This document shows, piece by piece, positions 42,876-51,137 of a DNA stretch of 64,000 bases. The notes beneath the pieces were generated by a model, which was not told the DNA's origin, searched no databases, and saw nothing but the letters and a program-made list of their open reading frames with translations. Numbering within the stretch: the first letter of the stretch is position 1; each line of letters starts with the position of its first letter. This DNA comes from Clostridia bacterium (GTDB lineage: Bacteria > Bacillota > Clostridia > Oscillospirales > CAG-272), in the NCBI GenBank assembly GCA_017462035.1, contig JAFTRY010000031.1, forward strand, positions 62,001 through 126,000, in the 5' to 3' direction. Made by a program: the position numbers and the translations under genes.

Positions 42876-43850
42876 TTAATCGGGCGTATCTCCCGGCTCA
42901 AAGACCGTTTCGATGACCTTTTGCGAGGAGGCGGGGGAATACCTCCAGGCATCTAAATGCCGTGTTTTCTCACAATCAATAAAATAAGGGATCCCCGACC
43001 GGGGAAGGGCTCCGCGATAGGAGTCGATCAGCACCAGCTTGATTTTCATTCGGTCGGGGATCATGCTTTTTATGTAGACCGCCGCAGGCTGTCCCACCGT
43101 GGCAAGAGAACGGTCTCCGTTTCCCTCACGCAGCTCCGCGAGCCCTGCCAGGTTTGGGGTAAGCTCCACGAAGACACCGTAGGACTCAACACTCCGCACG
43201 ATCCCCGCTACGGTCTGACCCACCTCAAAGCGGGCGGCGTTTTCCTCCCAGGTGCCAAGCAGCTCACGCATGCTGACGAAGATGCGCTCCAGAGAGCGGT
43301 CCATCGCCTTGACTACCGTATACACGGTGTCACCCACGGCAAGACGGTCCGAAGGGTGGGAAATACGGGAGACGGAAAGGCAGTCTACCGAGAGCAGGGA
43401 AGACACACCGCAGCCAATATCCATAAATGCTCCAAATGGCTCCATATGGGTGACCTTGGCGGGCAGAATATCCCCTAAACGCAGTGTGGTAAGGTAATGC
43501 CGTAGACATTCCTCCTGAGCCGCGCGGCGGGACAGACGCGCCACGGTTTCTCCCCCGAGCTGTGTAAAACCAAGCACCTTAAAGCATACGGGCTTTCCCA
43601 CTCGCGTAATGATGGCGATATCCTTTAGCTCCTCTCCCCGTCGGCAAAAGACCGCTTCCTGTCGGTCAATGATCCCCTTCATGCCGCCGAGATCCACGTG
43701 CAGACGCAGGGAACTGTCACAGAGAAGAACGGTTCCTTCCAAAATGAGTCCCTCCTCCATGGCGCGCTCCAAGCCGGCGCGGGAAGAGAGAAGCTCCAGA
43801 TTTTCCGGATGGGACAGATAGGTTCCTTCCGGTCGATAACAATGATTCAT
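42876..43850 (-). CDS. S1 RNA-binding domain protein
   Basis: 324 residues with three S1-type OB-fold repeats: about 30-100 (degenerate, LRLHVDLGGMKGIIDRQE), 119-190 (GDILPAKVTHMEPFGAFMDIG) and 208-275 (GQTVAGIVRSVESYGVFVEL). It resembles ribosomal protein S1-like factors of Firmicutes, which bind mRNA or ribosomes, but is shorter than full S1. Encoded opposite to rplM-rpsI, with its start 260 bases from rplM. Confidence 0.85.
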   Translation of the reverse strand: MNHCYRPEGTYLSHPENLELLSSRAGLERAMEEGLILEGTVLLCDSSLRLHVDLGGMKGIIDRQEAVFCRRGEELKDIAIITRVGKPVCFKVLGFTQLGGETVARLSRRAAQEECLRHYLTTLRLGDILPAKVTHMEPFGAFMDIGCGVSSLLSVDCLSVSRISHPSDRLAVGDTVYTVVKAMDRSLERIFVSMRELLGTWEENAARFEVGQTVAGIVRSVESYGVFVELTPNLAGLAELREGNGDRSLATVGQPAAVYIKSMIPDRMKIKLVLIDSYRGALPRSGIPYFIDCEKTRHLDAWRYSPASSQKVIETVFEPGDTPD

Positions 43851-44038
43851 GGGTTCTTTAACCTCCGTTTTTTTGTTTTGCTATACTTTATGTAACAGGG
43901 GGAACCGTTATGACCCGGAGCGGATTGAAAAAAATGAAATGGCAAAAAAGGATTCGGGAGGAAAATGGGTGATTTCGGGAGAAAAAACGAGGTATGTAAG
44001 ATCTAAATTAAATTTTTTGAATTTTTTCAAAAAAACTA

Positions 44039-44067
44039 TTGACAATCGGAACGGGTCGTGGTATAAT
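44039..44067 (+). promoter_or_regulatory. Sigma-A promoter of rplM-rpsI
   Basis: Consensus -35 TTGACA, 17-bp spacer, -10 TATAAT. Confidence 0.9.
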
Positions 44068-44112
44068 AGGCAAGCATGAAAAATTATTTACAATATTCTG
44101 GAGGAAAATGCA

Positions 44113-44544
44113 ATGTCAACTTATATGGCAAAAGTTGAGACGGTTGAGCGTAAGTGGTACGTTCTGGACGCGGCAGGAAAGCCCTTGGGCAGAGTCGCAA
44201 CAGTAGCGGCTTCCATTCTCCGCGGTAAGCACCGTCCTGAGTTCACCCCCCACGTGGATTGCGGTGAGTTCGTAATTATCGTAAACGCAGATAAGGCAGT
44301 TCTGACCGGCAGAAAGCTGGAGCAGAAGTACTACCGCCGTCATACCGGCTACATTGGCGGTCTGAAGGAAGTTCAGTACAAGACCTTGATGGCAACCAAG
44401 CCCGAGCTTGCAATGGAGCTGGCTGTAAAGGGAATGCTTCCCCACAACAGCATCGGCGCAAAGTCCGCAACCAGATTGAAGGTATTTGCAGGCGCAGAGC
44501 ACACCCATGCGGCACAGAAGCCCGTGGCAGTGGAAGTAAAGTAA
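44113..44544 (+). CDS. rplM: 50S ribosomal protein L13
   Basis: 143 residues. Typical L13 blocks: [17 protein letters not shown] near residue 12, [38 protein letters not shown], and GMLPHNSIG near residue 115. ATG follows GGAGGAA. Paired with rpsI 13 bases downstream, the conserved bacterial arrangement. Confidence 0.97.
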   Translation: MSTYMAKVETVERKWYVLDAAGKPLGRVATVAASILRGKHRPEFTPHVDCGEFVIIVNADKAVLTGRKLEQKYYRRHTGYIGGLKEVQYKTLMATKPELAMELAVKGMLPHNSIGAKSATRLKVFAGAEHTHAAQKPVAVEVK

Positions 44545-44557
44545 GGGAGGACGAACC

Positions 44558-44959
44558 ATGTATACAAGCGCAAAGCCTTATTTTTATGGCACAGGTAGAA
44601 GAAAGAAATCCGTTGCACGTGTTCGCATCGTTCCCGGCACCGGTGTAATCACCATCAATAAGAAGGACATTGATGAGTACTTCGGTCTTGAGACCTTGAA
44701 GCTCATCGTAAACCAGCCCTTTGGCGCAACCGCTACTGAGGGCAAGTTCGACATCATCGCAACCGTAAACGGCGGCGGTCTGTCCGGACAGGCAGGTGCC
44801 ATCCGCCACGGCTTGGCACGTGCTTTGGTACAGGCAGATGAGAACTACAAACCCGCACTGAAGGCAGCAGGCTTCCTGACCCGTGACCCTCGTATGAAGG
44901 AAAGAAAGAAGTACGGACTCAAGGCAGCTCGTCGCGCACCTCAGTTCTCCAAGAGATAA
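44558..44959 (+). CDS. rpsI: 30S ribosomal protein S9
   Basis: 133 residues. [20 protein letters not shown] near the start, the [19 protein letters not shown] segment and the invariant C-terminal QFSKR that reaches into the P site. The last four codons plus stop form the left attachment repeat of the integrated element; the element kept them, so the protein is intact. Confidence 0.97.
   Translation: MYTSAKPYFYGTGRRKKSVARVRIVPGTGVITINKKDIDEYFGLETLKLIVNQPFGATATEGKFDIIATVNGGGLSGQAGAIRHGLARALVQADENYKPALKAAGFLTRDPRMKERKKYGLKAARRAPQFSKR
44947..44959 (+). repeat. attL core repeat
   Basis: CTCCAAGAGATAA, the final codons and stop of rpsI; identical to 51318-51330. Confidence 0.85.
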
Positions 44960-44972
44960 TTACCACTATATC

Positions 44973-45019
44973 GAAAAAGCCTGTATTCACAAGGAAAACC
45001 TGTGTTTATGGGCTTTTTC
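44973..45019 (+). terminator. Replacement terminator for rpsI carried by the element
   Basis: GAAAAAGCC (44973-44981) pairs with GGCTTTTTC (45011-45019), with an inner CACAAGG/CCTGTG stem. It lies 13 bases inside the element, in place of the native hairpin displaced to 51326-51400. Confidence 0.8.
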
Positions 45020-45039
45020 TTTATCCTCAAAAAGTACAG

Positions 45040-45237
45040 AAAACCAACAAAAAACCAACAGTTATGCAAAAGCATGGTTATTTGCTTAGATTTATATAGG
45101 TATTATATGTAATCAAATCTTGGTCAAATTGGTCATTTGATAATATACCCGAAGTTATTACAAATTATATAAGGGAATAAGGCTGAATAAGCAATACAGA
45201 AAGTGGTCAGAAAGTGGTCAGGGGTGACCAATATCGG
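45040..45237. repeat. Left-end arm repeats of the element
   Basis: GAAAACCAAC-type tandem pair at 45040-45062, then repeated TTGGTCA/GTGGTCA motifs at 45119-45137 and 45200-45230. Related motifs occur near the right end (50885-51027 and 51138-51160). Probably integrase arm-type and/or replication protein sites. Confidence 0.55.
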
Positions 45238-45272
45238 CTGTCTACCATTTGCTCTAAACTCTAAACACAAAA

Positions 45273-45302
45273 GCACAGACAAAGTTAGATCAATGTCTGT
45301 GC
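45273..45302 (-). terminator. Terminator beyond the integrase gene
   Basis: A 9-bp stem (45273-45281 with 45294-45302) with TTTTGTG following on the minus strand and CTTTTTTTAT on the plus strand; may work in both directions. Confidence 0.7.
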
Positions 45303-45331
45303 CTTTTTTATCATGTAAAAAATTCATACAT

Positions 45332-46597
45332 TCAAGCCTTTTTCACGCTTGATGTCAAAATGCCTTTATACAGTTTGGTAGCTATTTTTTCGCTGGCTTG
45401 GCTCTGTACCGCTTCGTTGGTGTGAGTATAGGTGTTAAGCGTTGTAGACACCTCAGAATGACCGACCATAGCACTAACGGTAGCAACATCAACCCCACTC
45501 TGTAAAGCCATTGTGGCGAATGTATGACGGAACATATGGGGGTGTATTCCTTTCATGTCGTACTTCTTACAAAATCGGCTGATATATGCTGTGGGGGCTT
45601 GTGGGTTCATCATATCGCCGTTTTCTTGAGTAAATACAAAGTCGTTAAGTTTTTGAATCCCTTTGAAAATCATACTGCGTTGTTCTTTCTTTAATTCTTT
45701 TAACAGTTGTATGGCTTCGCCTTGAGTGCTTAACATAACGATACGAGCTTTGCCGCTCTTCGGAGTAGTGATATAAGTTCCTCGACCTGCTGTATATTGG
45801 GCATTATCTTCAATGGTGATTCGCCCTGATTCAAGATCGATATGTTTCCATCTCAATGCCACTACCTCGCCCCGGCGACAACCGCTCTCAATGAAGAAAT
45901 GGATCATGGCACGCCACTTCAACGGCTCTTTCTCAGCACAGTTAAAAATATACTGTACCTGCTCAGGACTGCACGCTTGAACAGGTTCTTCCCGGTCATC
46001 TTTCCTGGGCTTTGGGCGTTTCATATCCTGCATAGGAGAACGGACGATAATATTATTATCTGCTGCGGCTTGGAAGAACGAGTGTAGCACAATATAGTGT
46101 TTGATGATGGTTTTGTGGGCTAATGCTTCGCCGGTCTTCTCGTTCTTGCCGTTTGTTTGCAAATCGAGAAAATAATCTTTCATGATCAGCGTTGTAATAT
46201 CCTCTATTTTATAGGTGTTCAAAGTTTCACCAGCACGCCGCAAGACAACACGATAATTGGCTATAGTGTTTGGGCTTCTAATCTCCATTTCTTTCAAATA
46301 GATTTCCACATATTTTTGAAAAGTGGGTTTTAATTCTTCTTCCCTAATTCGTTGGATTTCATATTCTTTGGCTTCGCTTTTGGTCATTACGCGCCCGGCT
46401 CTGCACTCAGCTTCAAATTCTCCTGCCATTCGTTGTGCATTTTTAAGAGCGGTTTTGTCTGATAGAGATACAGGCGGTTTATAGCGTTGTGTGTACATGG
46501 GTAATTGTTTTCCTGTGATAGGGTCTCGCCCTCTCGAAACTCGAATTTCATAGACCCTGGAACCATCTTTCAAGGTGCGTTTGGTTATGCTTGCCAT
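45332..46597 (-). CDS. Tyrosine-type site-specific integrase
   Basis: 421 residues, integrates and excises the element. N-terminal AP2-like arm-binding region (residues 1-60), SAM-like core-binding domain (about 95-200) and a C-terminal catalytic domain with the Arg in ESGCRRGEVVALRW, HPHMFRHTFAT (HxxR), VGHSEVSTTLNTYTH (second His and the Tyr nucleophile region). Reads toward the rpsI attachment site, the usual orientation. Preceded 3 bases upstream by a small unknown gene, with which it is likely cotranscribed. Confidence 0.94.
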   Translation of the reverse strand: MASITKRTLKDGSRVYEIRVSRGRDPITGKQLPMYTQRYKPPVSLSDKTALKNAQRMAGEFEAECRAGRVMTKSEAKEYEIQRIREEELKPTFQKYVEIYLKEMEIRSPNTIANYRVVLRRAGETLNTYKIEDITTLIMKDYFLDLQTNGKNEKTGEALAHKTIIKHYIVLHSFFQAAADNNIIVRSPMQDMKRPKPRKDDREEPVQACSPEQVQYIFNCAEKEPLKWRAMIHFFIESGCRRGEVVALRWKHIDLESGRITIEDNAQYTAGRGTYITTPKSGKARIVMLSTQGEAIQLLKELKKEQRSMIFKGIQKLNDFVFTQENGDMMNPQAPTAYISRFCKKYDMKGIHPHMFRHTFATMALQSGVDVATVSAMVGHSEVSTTLNTYTHTNEAVQSQASEKIATKLYKGILTSSVKKA

Positions 46598-46600
46598 GAT

Positions 46601-46906
46601 TCAGCCCTCCTTGTCTTTATTAAGCGCAATCAATCCTGAAAATTCACGCTCAAAAGCTGTTGTTGCATTTGTATGTATGCCTATTATATAATCCAATTTT
46701 AACTGTATCATGTGGTAAACATAAGAGATACCCCACAAGCGATTTTGGATGGCGGTATAGTTTAATAGAAAAGACTTTGTATCGAGTGCTTCTTCCGTAG
46801 GAGTGAAAAAATCAGCATATAAGCCCTCCAATAATTGATATGCTATGCCTGCCTCTGCTGCTATGCTGTCAATTTCTTCGTTTATAAAATTTTCTTTTGA
46901 TTTCAT
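46601..46906 (-). CDS. Small element protein of unknown function
   Basis: 101 residues, mostly helical and acidic (EEIDSIAAEAGIAYQLLEGL, then LNYTAIQNRLWGISYVYHMI). AAAGGAG site before the ATG. Ends 3 bases before the integrase start. No family recognised. Confidence 0.6.
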   Translation of the reverse strand: MKSKENFINEEIDSIAAEAGIAYQLLEGLYADFFTPTEEALDTKSFLLNYTAIQNRLWGISYVYHMIQLKLDYIIGIHTNATTAFEREFSGLIALNKDKEG

Positions 46907-47028
46907 GTTTTTTTCTCCTTTATCTTGATTTTAAGGAGCGAATATAGTATAATATAACCGTACCCGCTCCTGTGGGTTCACGCTCTATATCTCGGTGCTT
47001 GGTCGGCGGTTGAGATATGGGGCTTTTC

Positions 47029-47304
47029 TTATGTAATCGAGAAGCGGCGGCTCTCGGTTTGTTTGGTGTACTGTGCGTAAAGGTCTGCGTGGGTCTTCTT
47101 GAAAGCGGTGGTGTCAAAGCGATTGCTTGTCATTCTTGTCCACCTGATCTTGAAAACATCTACCGTCATTTCTTCGGTGTTTCGCTCGATCATCTCGGCT
47201 TTGATTATGTCTTCCAGGGCGGTGATTTCCTCTGCGATTTCTTCAGCATAGGATTTCAATTCTTTCAACTCTCGAATCTTACTGATTAATTCACTTGTAC
47301 TCAT
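47029..47304 (-). CDS. Small phage/element-type protein
   Basis: 91 residues: an N-terminal coiled coil (SELISKIRELKELKSYAEEI) and a C-terminal KIRWTRMTSNRFDTTAFKKT, LYAQYTKQTESRRFSI segment that recurs in Firmicute phages and integrative elements. Likely accessory to replication or recombination, but this is not shown. First gene of the minus-strand run facing away from the repressor gene. A stem ATATCTC/GAGATAT in 46985-47020 may end its transcript. GGAGGAT site. Confidence 0.6.
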   Translation of the reverse strand: MSTSELISKIRELKELKSYAEEIAEEITALEDIIKAEMIERNTEEMTVDVFKIRWTRMTSNRFDTTAFKKTHADLYAQYTKQTESRRFSIT

Positions 47305-47366
47305 GGCGTATCCTCCATATAAAAATATATAGTGTAAGGTCTTTCTTAGCCTGACCTCATGACTAT

Positions 47367-47395
47367 ATTATACACTAAAAAGTTGATATTGTCAA
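47367..47395 (-). promoter_or_regulatory. Minus-strand promoter of the small-protein/integrase run
   Basis: -35 TTGACA (47395-47390), 17-bp spacer, -10 TATAAT (47372-47367). ATTATACACTA at 47367-47377 is the inverted counterpart of TAGTGTATAAT at 47464-47474, so both -10 boxes lie in matching candidate repressor sites. Confidence 0.75.
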
Positions 47396-47445
47396 TAGAA
47401 AATTGATAAAAACATAAAATATTTTTTGATTATAACAAAACCATC

Positions 47446-47474
47446 TTGACATTGTACATTAAATAGTGTATAAT
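47446..47474 (+). promoter_or_regulatory. Promoter of the repressor-like gene
   Basis: -35 TTGACA, 17-bp spacer, -10 TATAAT; the -10 overlaps TAGTGTATAAT. Confidence 0.8.
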
Positions 47475-47504
47475 ACAATAAAGATCACTAAGGAGGATAT
47501 AACA

Positions 47505-47720
47505 ATGAGTTTGAGTGATAGAATTAGAATATTATTGATCAAAAGAGGGAATATCTCGGAAGCTGAGCTTGCACGCCGTTTGGGTGTTAGCCCTCAAAAT
47601 CTCAATAACAAAATGAAGCGTGACAACTTCACCGAAAAAGATTTACAGGAAATCGCCAACGCTTTGGATTGTACTTATACCGTTACTTTCACCATGAATG
47701 ATACAGGTGAAAATGTCTAA
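47505..47720 (+). CDS. XRE-type helix-turn-helix protein, probable element repressor
   Basis: 71 residues from the ATG after AAGGAGG. Helix-turn-helix in residues 20-50 (SEAELARRLGVSPQNLNNKM), then EKDLQEIANALDCTYTVTF, as in Cro/CI-type proteins. Divergent from the minus-strand integrase run and sharing a symmetric promoter region with it, hence the likely lysogeny-style repressor. Confidence 0.8.
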   Translation: MSLSDRIRILLIKRGNISEAELARRLGVSPQNLNNKMKRDNFTEKDLQEIANALDCTYTVTFTMNDTGENV

Positions 47721-47890
47721 TCGTCTTCGGGTTGAGGTCTAATTTTCCATAGATATGGTTCGCCGTATTCTTTTAGATACCATTTTTCAAATTCTTTTCG
47801 ATGTTCCGGATCCTTAAAATATTCGGTTACAGTATGGGCTGTTAGTTTGGCAAGCCGTATCTTTATATCGTTTGGAAGATCGTTTTTCAT
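47717..47890 (-). CDS. 57-residue element protein
   Basis: A short minus-strand gene: MKNDLPNDIKIRLAKL, then TEYFKDPEHRKEFEKWYLKE and YGEPYLWKIRPQPEDD. AGAGGTG precedes the ATG. Its stop overlaps the 3' end of the convergent repressor gene by 4 bases. Charged and helical; function unknown. Confidence 0.6.
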   Translation of the reverse strand: MKNDLPNDIKIRLAKLTAHTVTEYFKDPEHRKEFEKWYLKEYGEPYLWKIRPQPEDD

Positions 47891-47919
47891 TTATGCACCT
47901 CTATTGGGCTTGATTTTAA

Positions 47920-48008
47920 CCCCTCAGAACGGTTTGCCTTGTTTAGTATACAAGCCTTTGCACAATAAAGCACGGGCTTACACAAGGCTTTTTAGCCGTT
48001 CTGAGGGG
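47920..48008. other. Long nested hairpin between element genes
   Basis: CCCCTCAGAACGG (47920-47932) pairs perfectly with 47996-48008; inside, GCCTTG pairs with CAAGGC and AAGCC with GGCTT. It lies between the DUF927-type gene and the 57-residue gene. A processing, stability or terminator role is possible. Confidence 0.6.
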
Positions 48009-48014
48009 AGAGGA

Positions 48015-49793
48015 TTAGGCGTTGTTGTCTTCGGTCAATACATCTTTTCGAATAGCTATATATCGCCCTGTTTTTCCTTTGATGGTCTTTCGGTAGTCTA
48101 CACGCTCATTGTCAGTCATCAATTTTCCCTCATCTTTGAATTGCCGCCATAGAGCCGCTTTCGATGATGGGAAAGTGTTTCCGCTTCGTCCGTAAAAATT
48201 ATATACCGCCGTATAGGAAACATCGGGAATTAAGTAGATATAATGGTCATCACGATAACCGATCGTTCTTTCGCTCGGTGTTTGTGGATTAACCGCTACG
48301 CCGTCTATCGTTTGTTCTTTCAGATCTATAATATCAACTTGCCGTATCTCCAACATCTGCCGCAAGAGATTGATAAAAAGCAATGTAGGCTTATCGCTCT
48401 TGACACGATCGCTTTGTCTTTGACATAGCATCAGAAATATCTGTTTTGCCGATTTTTTCATTTCGGCGGCTTGGTTCTTTGTGATCAAGTCTTTGTGCTG
48501 CAGAAAAGCTATTAACATGGAATACCCCAACATAAGGTTAGAAAACGCCGTTGCAATGCGTGGGTGTCCTGCATCCGTAAATAACTTTCGATATTCAATA
48601 CTTTTCTTTCCTAAACGATCACTGATACTGTCGTAATTTTCTATAAGCCATTGAATATATTCTGCCATGATTGCATTAAGATGGCGGGTCTTGTTTTGCA
48701 ACTCTGCCATTTTGTCAAAATCTATCATGCCCGGTTTTAATTCTACCGATACAGAACGGGCGATAGAACTTTCACCAATGTTTTGAAATGCTTCTTCTGC
48801 CGTAACGATCAAATTGCATCGGGCGGTATAAGAAGATTTGGCGGTGCAATCGGCATTTAGTCTACCTCTTGCCGCTCTGTCTCCGATAGCACTGGATATA
48901 TATTTCTCTGCAGACTCATATTTGAGTTTATCGGCGGCGTTGTTGGTCGGTCTACGATCATCCAATAATAATACCATGTCCGCTCCAAGGGCTAATTTTC
49001 TCCCAATAGCATTTTTGGTGTTTTCAAAGTTAATTGGAGCTGGATCTCCGTAGTTGATACGACCGAAAAAGCCCAATAAAATTTTTGACCAGGATGACTT
49101 GAAGGTTCCTGTTTTGCCGACTAAATAGAAGGAGAAAGACGGCTCCGCACCTTTATCACGCAACATACCGTTCAATGGAGTCATAAAGCAGTATGCCAGG
49201 GAGGGAATTACCAATTCTCCCGGTGCAGCACTTGGCAGCAATTTCAATAATGTGCTATATCGGTCAGAGTCATCACAGGGGAAAAATCCGTAACACTTTT
49301 CCAGATCTGAATCCAATTCAACGATATACCGATTGGTTAAGCCATTGGCGGTGATGCTGTTTGTACCGTTCAAAAAGACTCTTTCGCCGTCAATTATCTT
49401 CCATCCGCTATGTGTATATACAGTCTCTATGTCGGCATCTTCACACTGCATTCCCATCATTTCACCACATCGGGCAATATTCTTGGAGCCAAGATAAACA
49501 CGGCATCCTGCCCCGAATTTGGCATGAGGTTGATTCCCGATCATGTCTTTCTTTTCAATATCTATGGGGGATTCTAAAATTCCTCTCCGCAATGCACGAA
49601 ATGTGATTTTATCAGTTTGTATAAATCCATCGTCAATTCGTTTCAGTTTTTGCAAGATCGGGGAGAAATTCATGAATGGAGTGTCAATAAAGCCGCTCGA
49701 ATCTTTTAGGGGTTCTCTGTAGAAAGCCGTACCATCTTTGTTGACCACATATCGACCACCTATGACCTTATATTCTTCTATTGTTTCATTCAT
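48015..49793 (-). CDS. DUF927-type ATPase, probable element replication protein
   Basis: 592 residues from the ATG after AGGAGAAG; the gene overlaps the upstream gene by 8 bases. A central P-loop, FYLVGKTGTFKSSWSKILLGF, and Walker B MVLLLDDRRP, with a later sensor-like RCNLIVTAEEAF, match the DUF927 / helicase-like replication proteins of phages and islands. The C-terminus (SSKAALWRQFKDEGKLM) looks DNA-binding. Probably unwinds or loads at the element's origin; no primase domain is obvious. Confidence 0.75.
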   Translation of the reverse strand: MNETIEEYKVIGGRYVVNKDGTAFYREPLKDSSGFIDTPFMNFSPILQKLKRIDDGFIQTDKITFRALRRGILESPIDIEKKDMIGNQPHAKFGAGCRVYLGSKNIARCGEMMGMQCEDADIETVYTHSGWKIIDGERVFLNGTNSITANGLTNRYIVELDSDLEKCYGFFPCDDSDRYSTLLKLLPSAAPGELVIPSLAYCFMTPLNGMLRDKGAEPSFSFYLVGKTGTFKSSWSKILLGFFGRINYGDPAPINFENTKNAIGRKLALGADMVLLLDDRRPTNNAADKLKYESAEKYISSAIGDRAARGRLNADCTAKSSYTARCNLIVTAEEAFQNIGESSIARSVSVELKPGMIDFDKMAELQNKTRHLNAIMAEYIQWLIENYDSISDRLGKKSIEYRKLFTDAGHPRIATAFSNLMLGYSMLIAFLQHKDLITKNQAAEMKKSAKQIFLMLCQRQSDRVKSDKPTLLFINLLRQMLEIRQVDIIDLKEQTIDGVAVNPQTPSERTIGYRDDHYIYLIPDVSYTAVYNFYGRSGNTFPSSKAALWRQFKDEGKLMTDNERVDYRKTIKGKTGRYIAIRKDVLTEDNNA

Positions 49794-50232
49794 TGTTCTT
49801 CTCCTGACTTTTAATAATTTCCTCATACACTTCGTCATATGATTCGTCAGTTTTGACAAGCTCGATTCCTCGCTCTATAATGCTGAAAGATATTTCTGAC
49901 CACAAACCCGTTTGACAGTTGTAAAGCGGTGCGGCTCTATCTCCTACATAAAACTCCGATGTCCTGAACAACCCTTCCTTCGGGTCAAGATAACATACCC
50001 TTATGTATTCTGGATTGAATGCTTTAAGGATTGCCGAAGCATCCTCTGTGGTCACGTTCTTCCATTTCAGATCCAAGCCAATTACTTGACCAAGACGAGC
50101 TTTGTCCATTTGATACCCTTCGGTTCGTCCGGCATATCCTGCCGAAAGGTCTTCGAGCCTCCACTTGTAAGAAGACGGACACTTGACTGCAACGCCGTCA
50201 ACCGATTTGATAGGATTATATTTCTCATTCAT
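49786..50232 (-). CDS. DUF6711-like phage tail-associated protein
   Basis: 148 residues. The order of segments (IKSVDGVAVKCPSSYKWRL, MDKARLGQVIGLDLKWK, YIRVCYLDPKEGLF, SEFYVGDRAAPLYN and LWSEISFSIIERG) follows the DUF6711 family found in phage tail operons. It overlaps the excisionase-like gene by 4 bases upstream and the ATPase by 8 downstream, so it is an integral gene of this replication-type cluster. Its role away from a tail operon is unclear; interference with or recruitment of a helper phage's tail is conceivable. Confidence 0.6.
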   Translation of the reverse strand: MNEKYNPIKSVDGVAVKCPSSYKWRLEDLSAGYAGRTEGYQMDKARLGQVIGLDLKWKNVTTEDASAILKAFNPEYIRVCYLDPKEGLFRTSEFYVGDRAAPLYNCQTGLWSEISFSIIERGIELVKTDESYDEVYEEIIKSQEKNNE

Positions 50233-50423
50233 ACTAACACACCGCCTTTTTGACTTGTTTTGTTAAGTTGTTCGATAAACAAAGGTACATTAACCATATA
50301 TTTGACTCCCACATATACACCGGGGACACCCCCATCTTTGACCAACTTTCTAATGCAACTCTCAGCAATGCCGGTCTTTTGTGCCGTCTGTTTGATTGAC
50401 ATATAAGTTACATTATTATCCAT
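50229..50423 (-). CDS. Excisionase/AlpA-like DNA-binding protein
   Basis: 64 residues with a single winged-helix of the excisionase family: YMSIKQTAQKTGIAESCIRK, LVKDGGVPGVYVGVKYMV, and a short basic tail. Such proteins bend att DNA for excision or activate the integrase, as AlpA does in satellites. It overlaps both neighbours by a few bases. Confidence 0.8.
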   Translation of the reverse strand: MDNNVTYMSIKQTAQKTGIAESCIRKLVKDGGVPGVYVGVKYMVNVPLFIEQLNKTSQKGGVLV

Positions 50424-50613
50424 TGTCCTTGCCCTCTCTTTCTGCCATGATCTGAGCGGCTTTTTTGATATAATACCGCTCGTTGGATTTTTTGATTTTG
50501 TCTGGGTTTTTCCGTCTCCATTCGGCTTTGTAAGCTCTACGCCTTTTCAAAGCATCCTCACGAAGCTCGGCAGCCACTTCGGCTTTGATTTTTTCTCTTT
50601 CTTCTTTTGTCAT
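50416..50613 (-). CDS. Small basic element protein
   Basis: 65 residues, almost entirely a charged helix (KEEREKIKAEVAAELREDAL, RRRAYKAEWRRKNPDKIKK). Resembles short phage proteins with a NUMOD/HNH-like helix but lacks catalytic residues. First gene after the leader terminator; GGAGG site. Confidence 0.6.
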   Translation of the reverse strand: MTKEEREKIKAEVAAELREDALKRRRAYKAEWRRKNPDKIKKSNERYYIKKAAQIMAEREGKDNG

Positions 50614-50654
50614 TTGTCTGACCTCCTGTTATTTTCCAAGTTCATAGCGATTGA

Positions 50655-50772
50655 AAATAAAAAAAGCACATTATTGGTTTGAGGTCTAAAAACCTCTCGC
50701 AATAATGCGCTATGATTGATCCATACAAATGGCATATTCGAAATAACTGATTTGGTTGCTATTAACTTGTAT
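50655..50772 (-). ncRNA. Leader or small RNA ending in an intrinsic terminator
   Basis: A consensus promoter (50807-50779) would start an RNA of about 115 nt that ends at the hairpin 50711-50665 (AGCGCATTATTG / CAATAATGTGCT with an inner GAGGT/ACCTC stem) followed by TTTTTTTATTTT. Upstream, GTTGC/GCAAC and CCATACAA/TTGTATGG are mutually exclusive pairings. It lies before the excisionase-like operon, so it may be an attenuator or an antisense-type regulator, as c4 RNA is in some phages (analogy only). Confidence 0.6.
50665..50711 (-). terminator. Terminator/attenuator in the element leader
   Basis: A 12-bp stem with one G-T pair, plus an inner 5-bp stem, followed by seven T on the minus strand. 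Confidence 0.85.
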
Positions 50773-50778
50773 GGCAAC

Positions 50779-50807
50779 ATTATATCACCTCTTTGAGAAT
50801 TTGTCAA
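50779..50807 (-). promoter_or_regulatory. Element leader promoter
   Basis: Consensus TTGACA (50807-50802), 17-bp spacer, TATAAT (50784-50779). Confidence 0.85.
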
Positions 50808-50869
50808 GAGGTTTTCTCAAAATAATTACAATATATTGATCTTGGCAATCTATCGAAATGCCATATATA

Positions 50870-51030
50870 GTGTTCGACCGAATGATCATTTAACCGCTCG
50901 ACCAAAAATTGACCGACTTGACCACGGCTTGACCATATAGACGGTCAAGAAATAGGACGGTATAACTTGCTGTACCGTTTAGTATTGTACGATATAGTAT
51001 TTAATGACCAAATTGACCAAACTTTTTTAT
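50870..51030. repeat. TTGACC-repeat region, candidate origin or arm sites
   Basis: CGACC/TTGACC motifs recur (near 50875, 50899, 50909, 50917, 50928, then reversed GGTCAAG near 50943 and two more near 51004-51023). Inverted relative to the GGTCA motifs at the left end. 51060-51115 is a run of G-rich sequence with a GGGGG/CCCCC hairpin. No gene is seen in 50808-51317. Confidence 0.5.
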
Positions 51031-51137
51031 ATAAGCCTTTTTATACTTTTCTTTATCCGAGCAGTTGAGAGAAGGGGGGTGGGGGTCGCCCTGTCGCCCC
51101 CTGGGTAGGGGGGTATAGATAGTGTGAACGAGCAGGA

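Noticed and set aside
50610..50807. 65-residue minus-strand frame over the element leader
   Set aside because: It lies across the promoter and terminator hairpin of the leader; the hairpin and promoter explain the sequence better.
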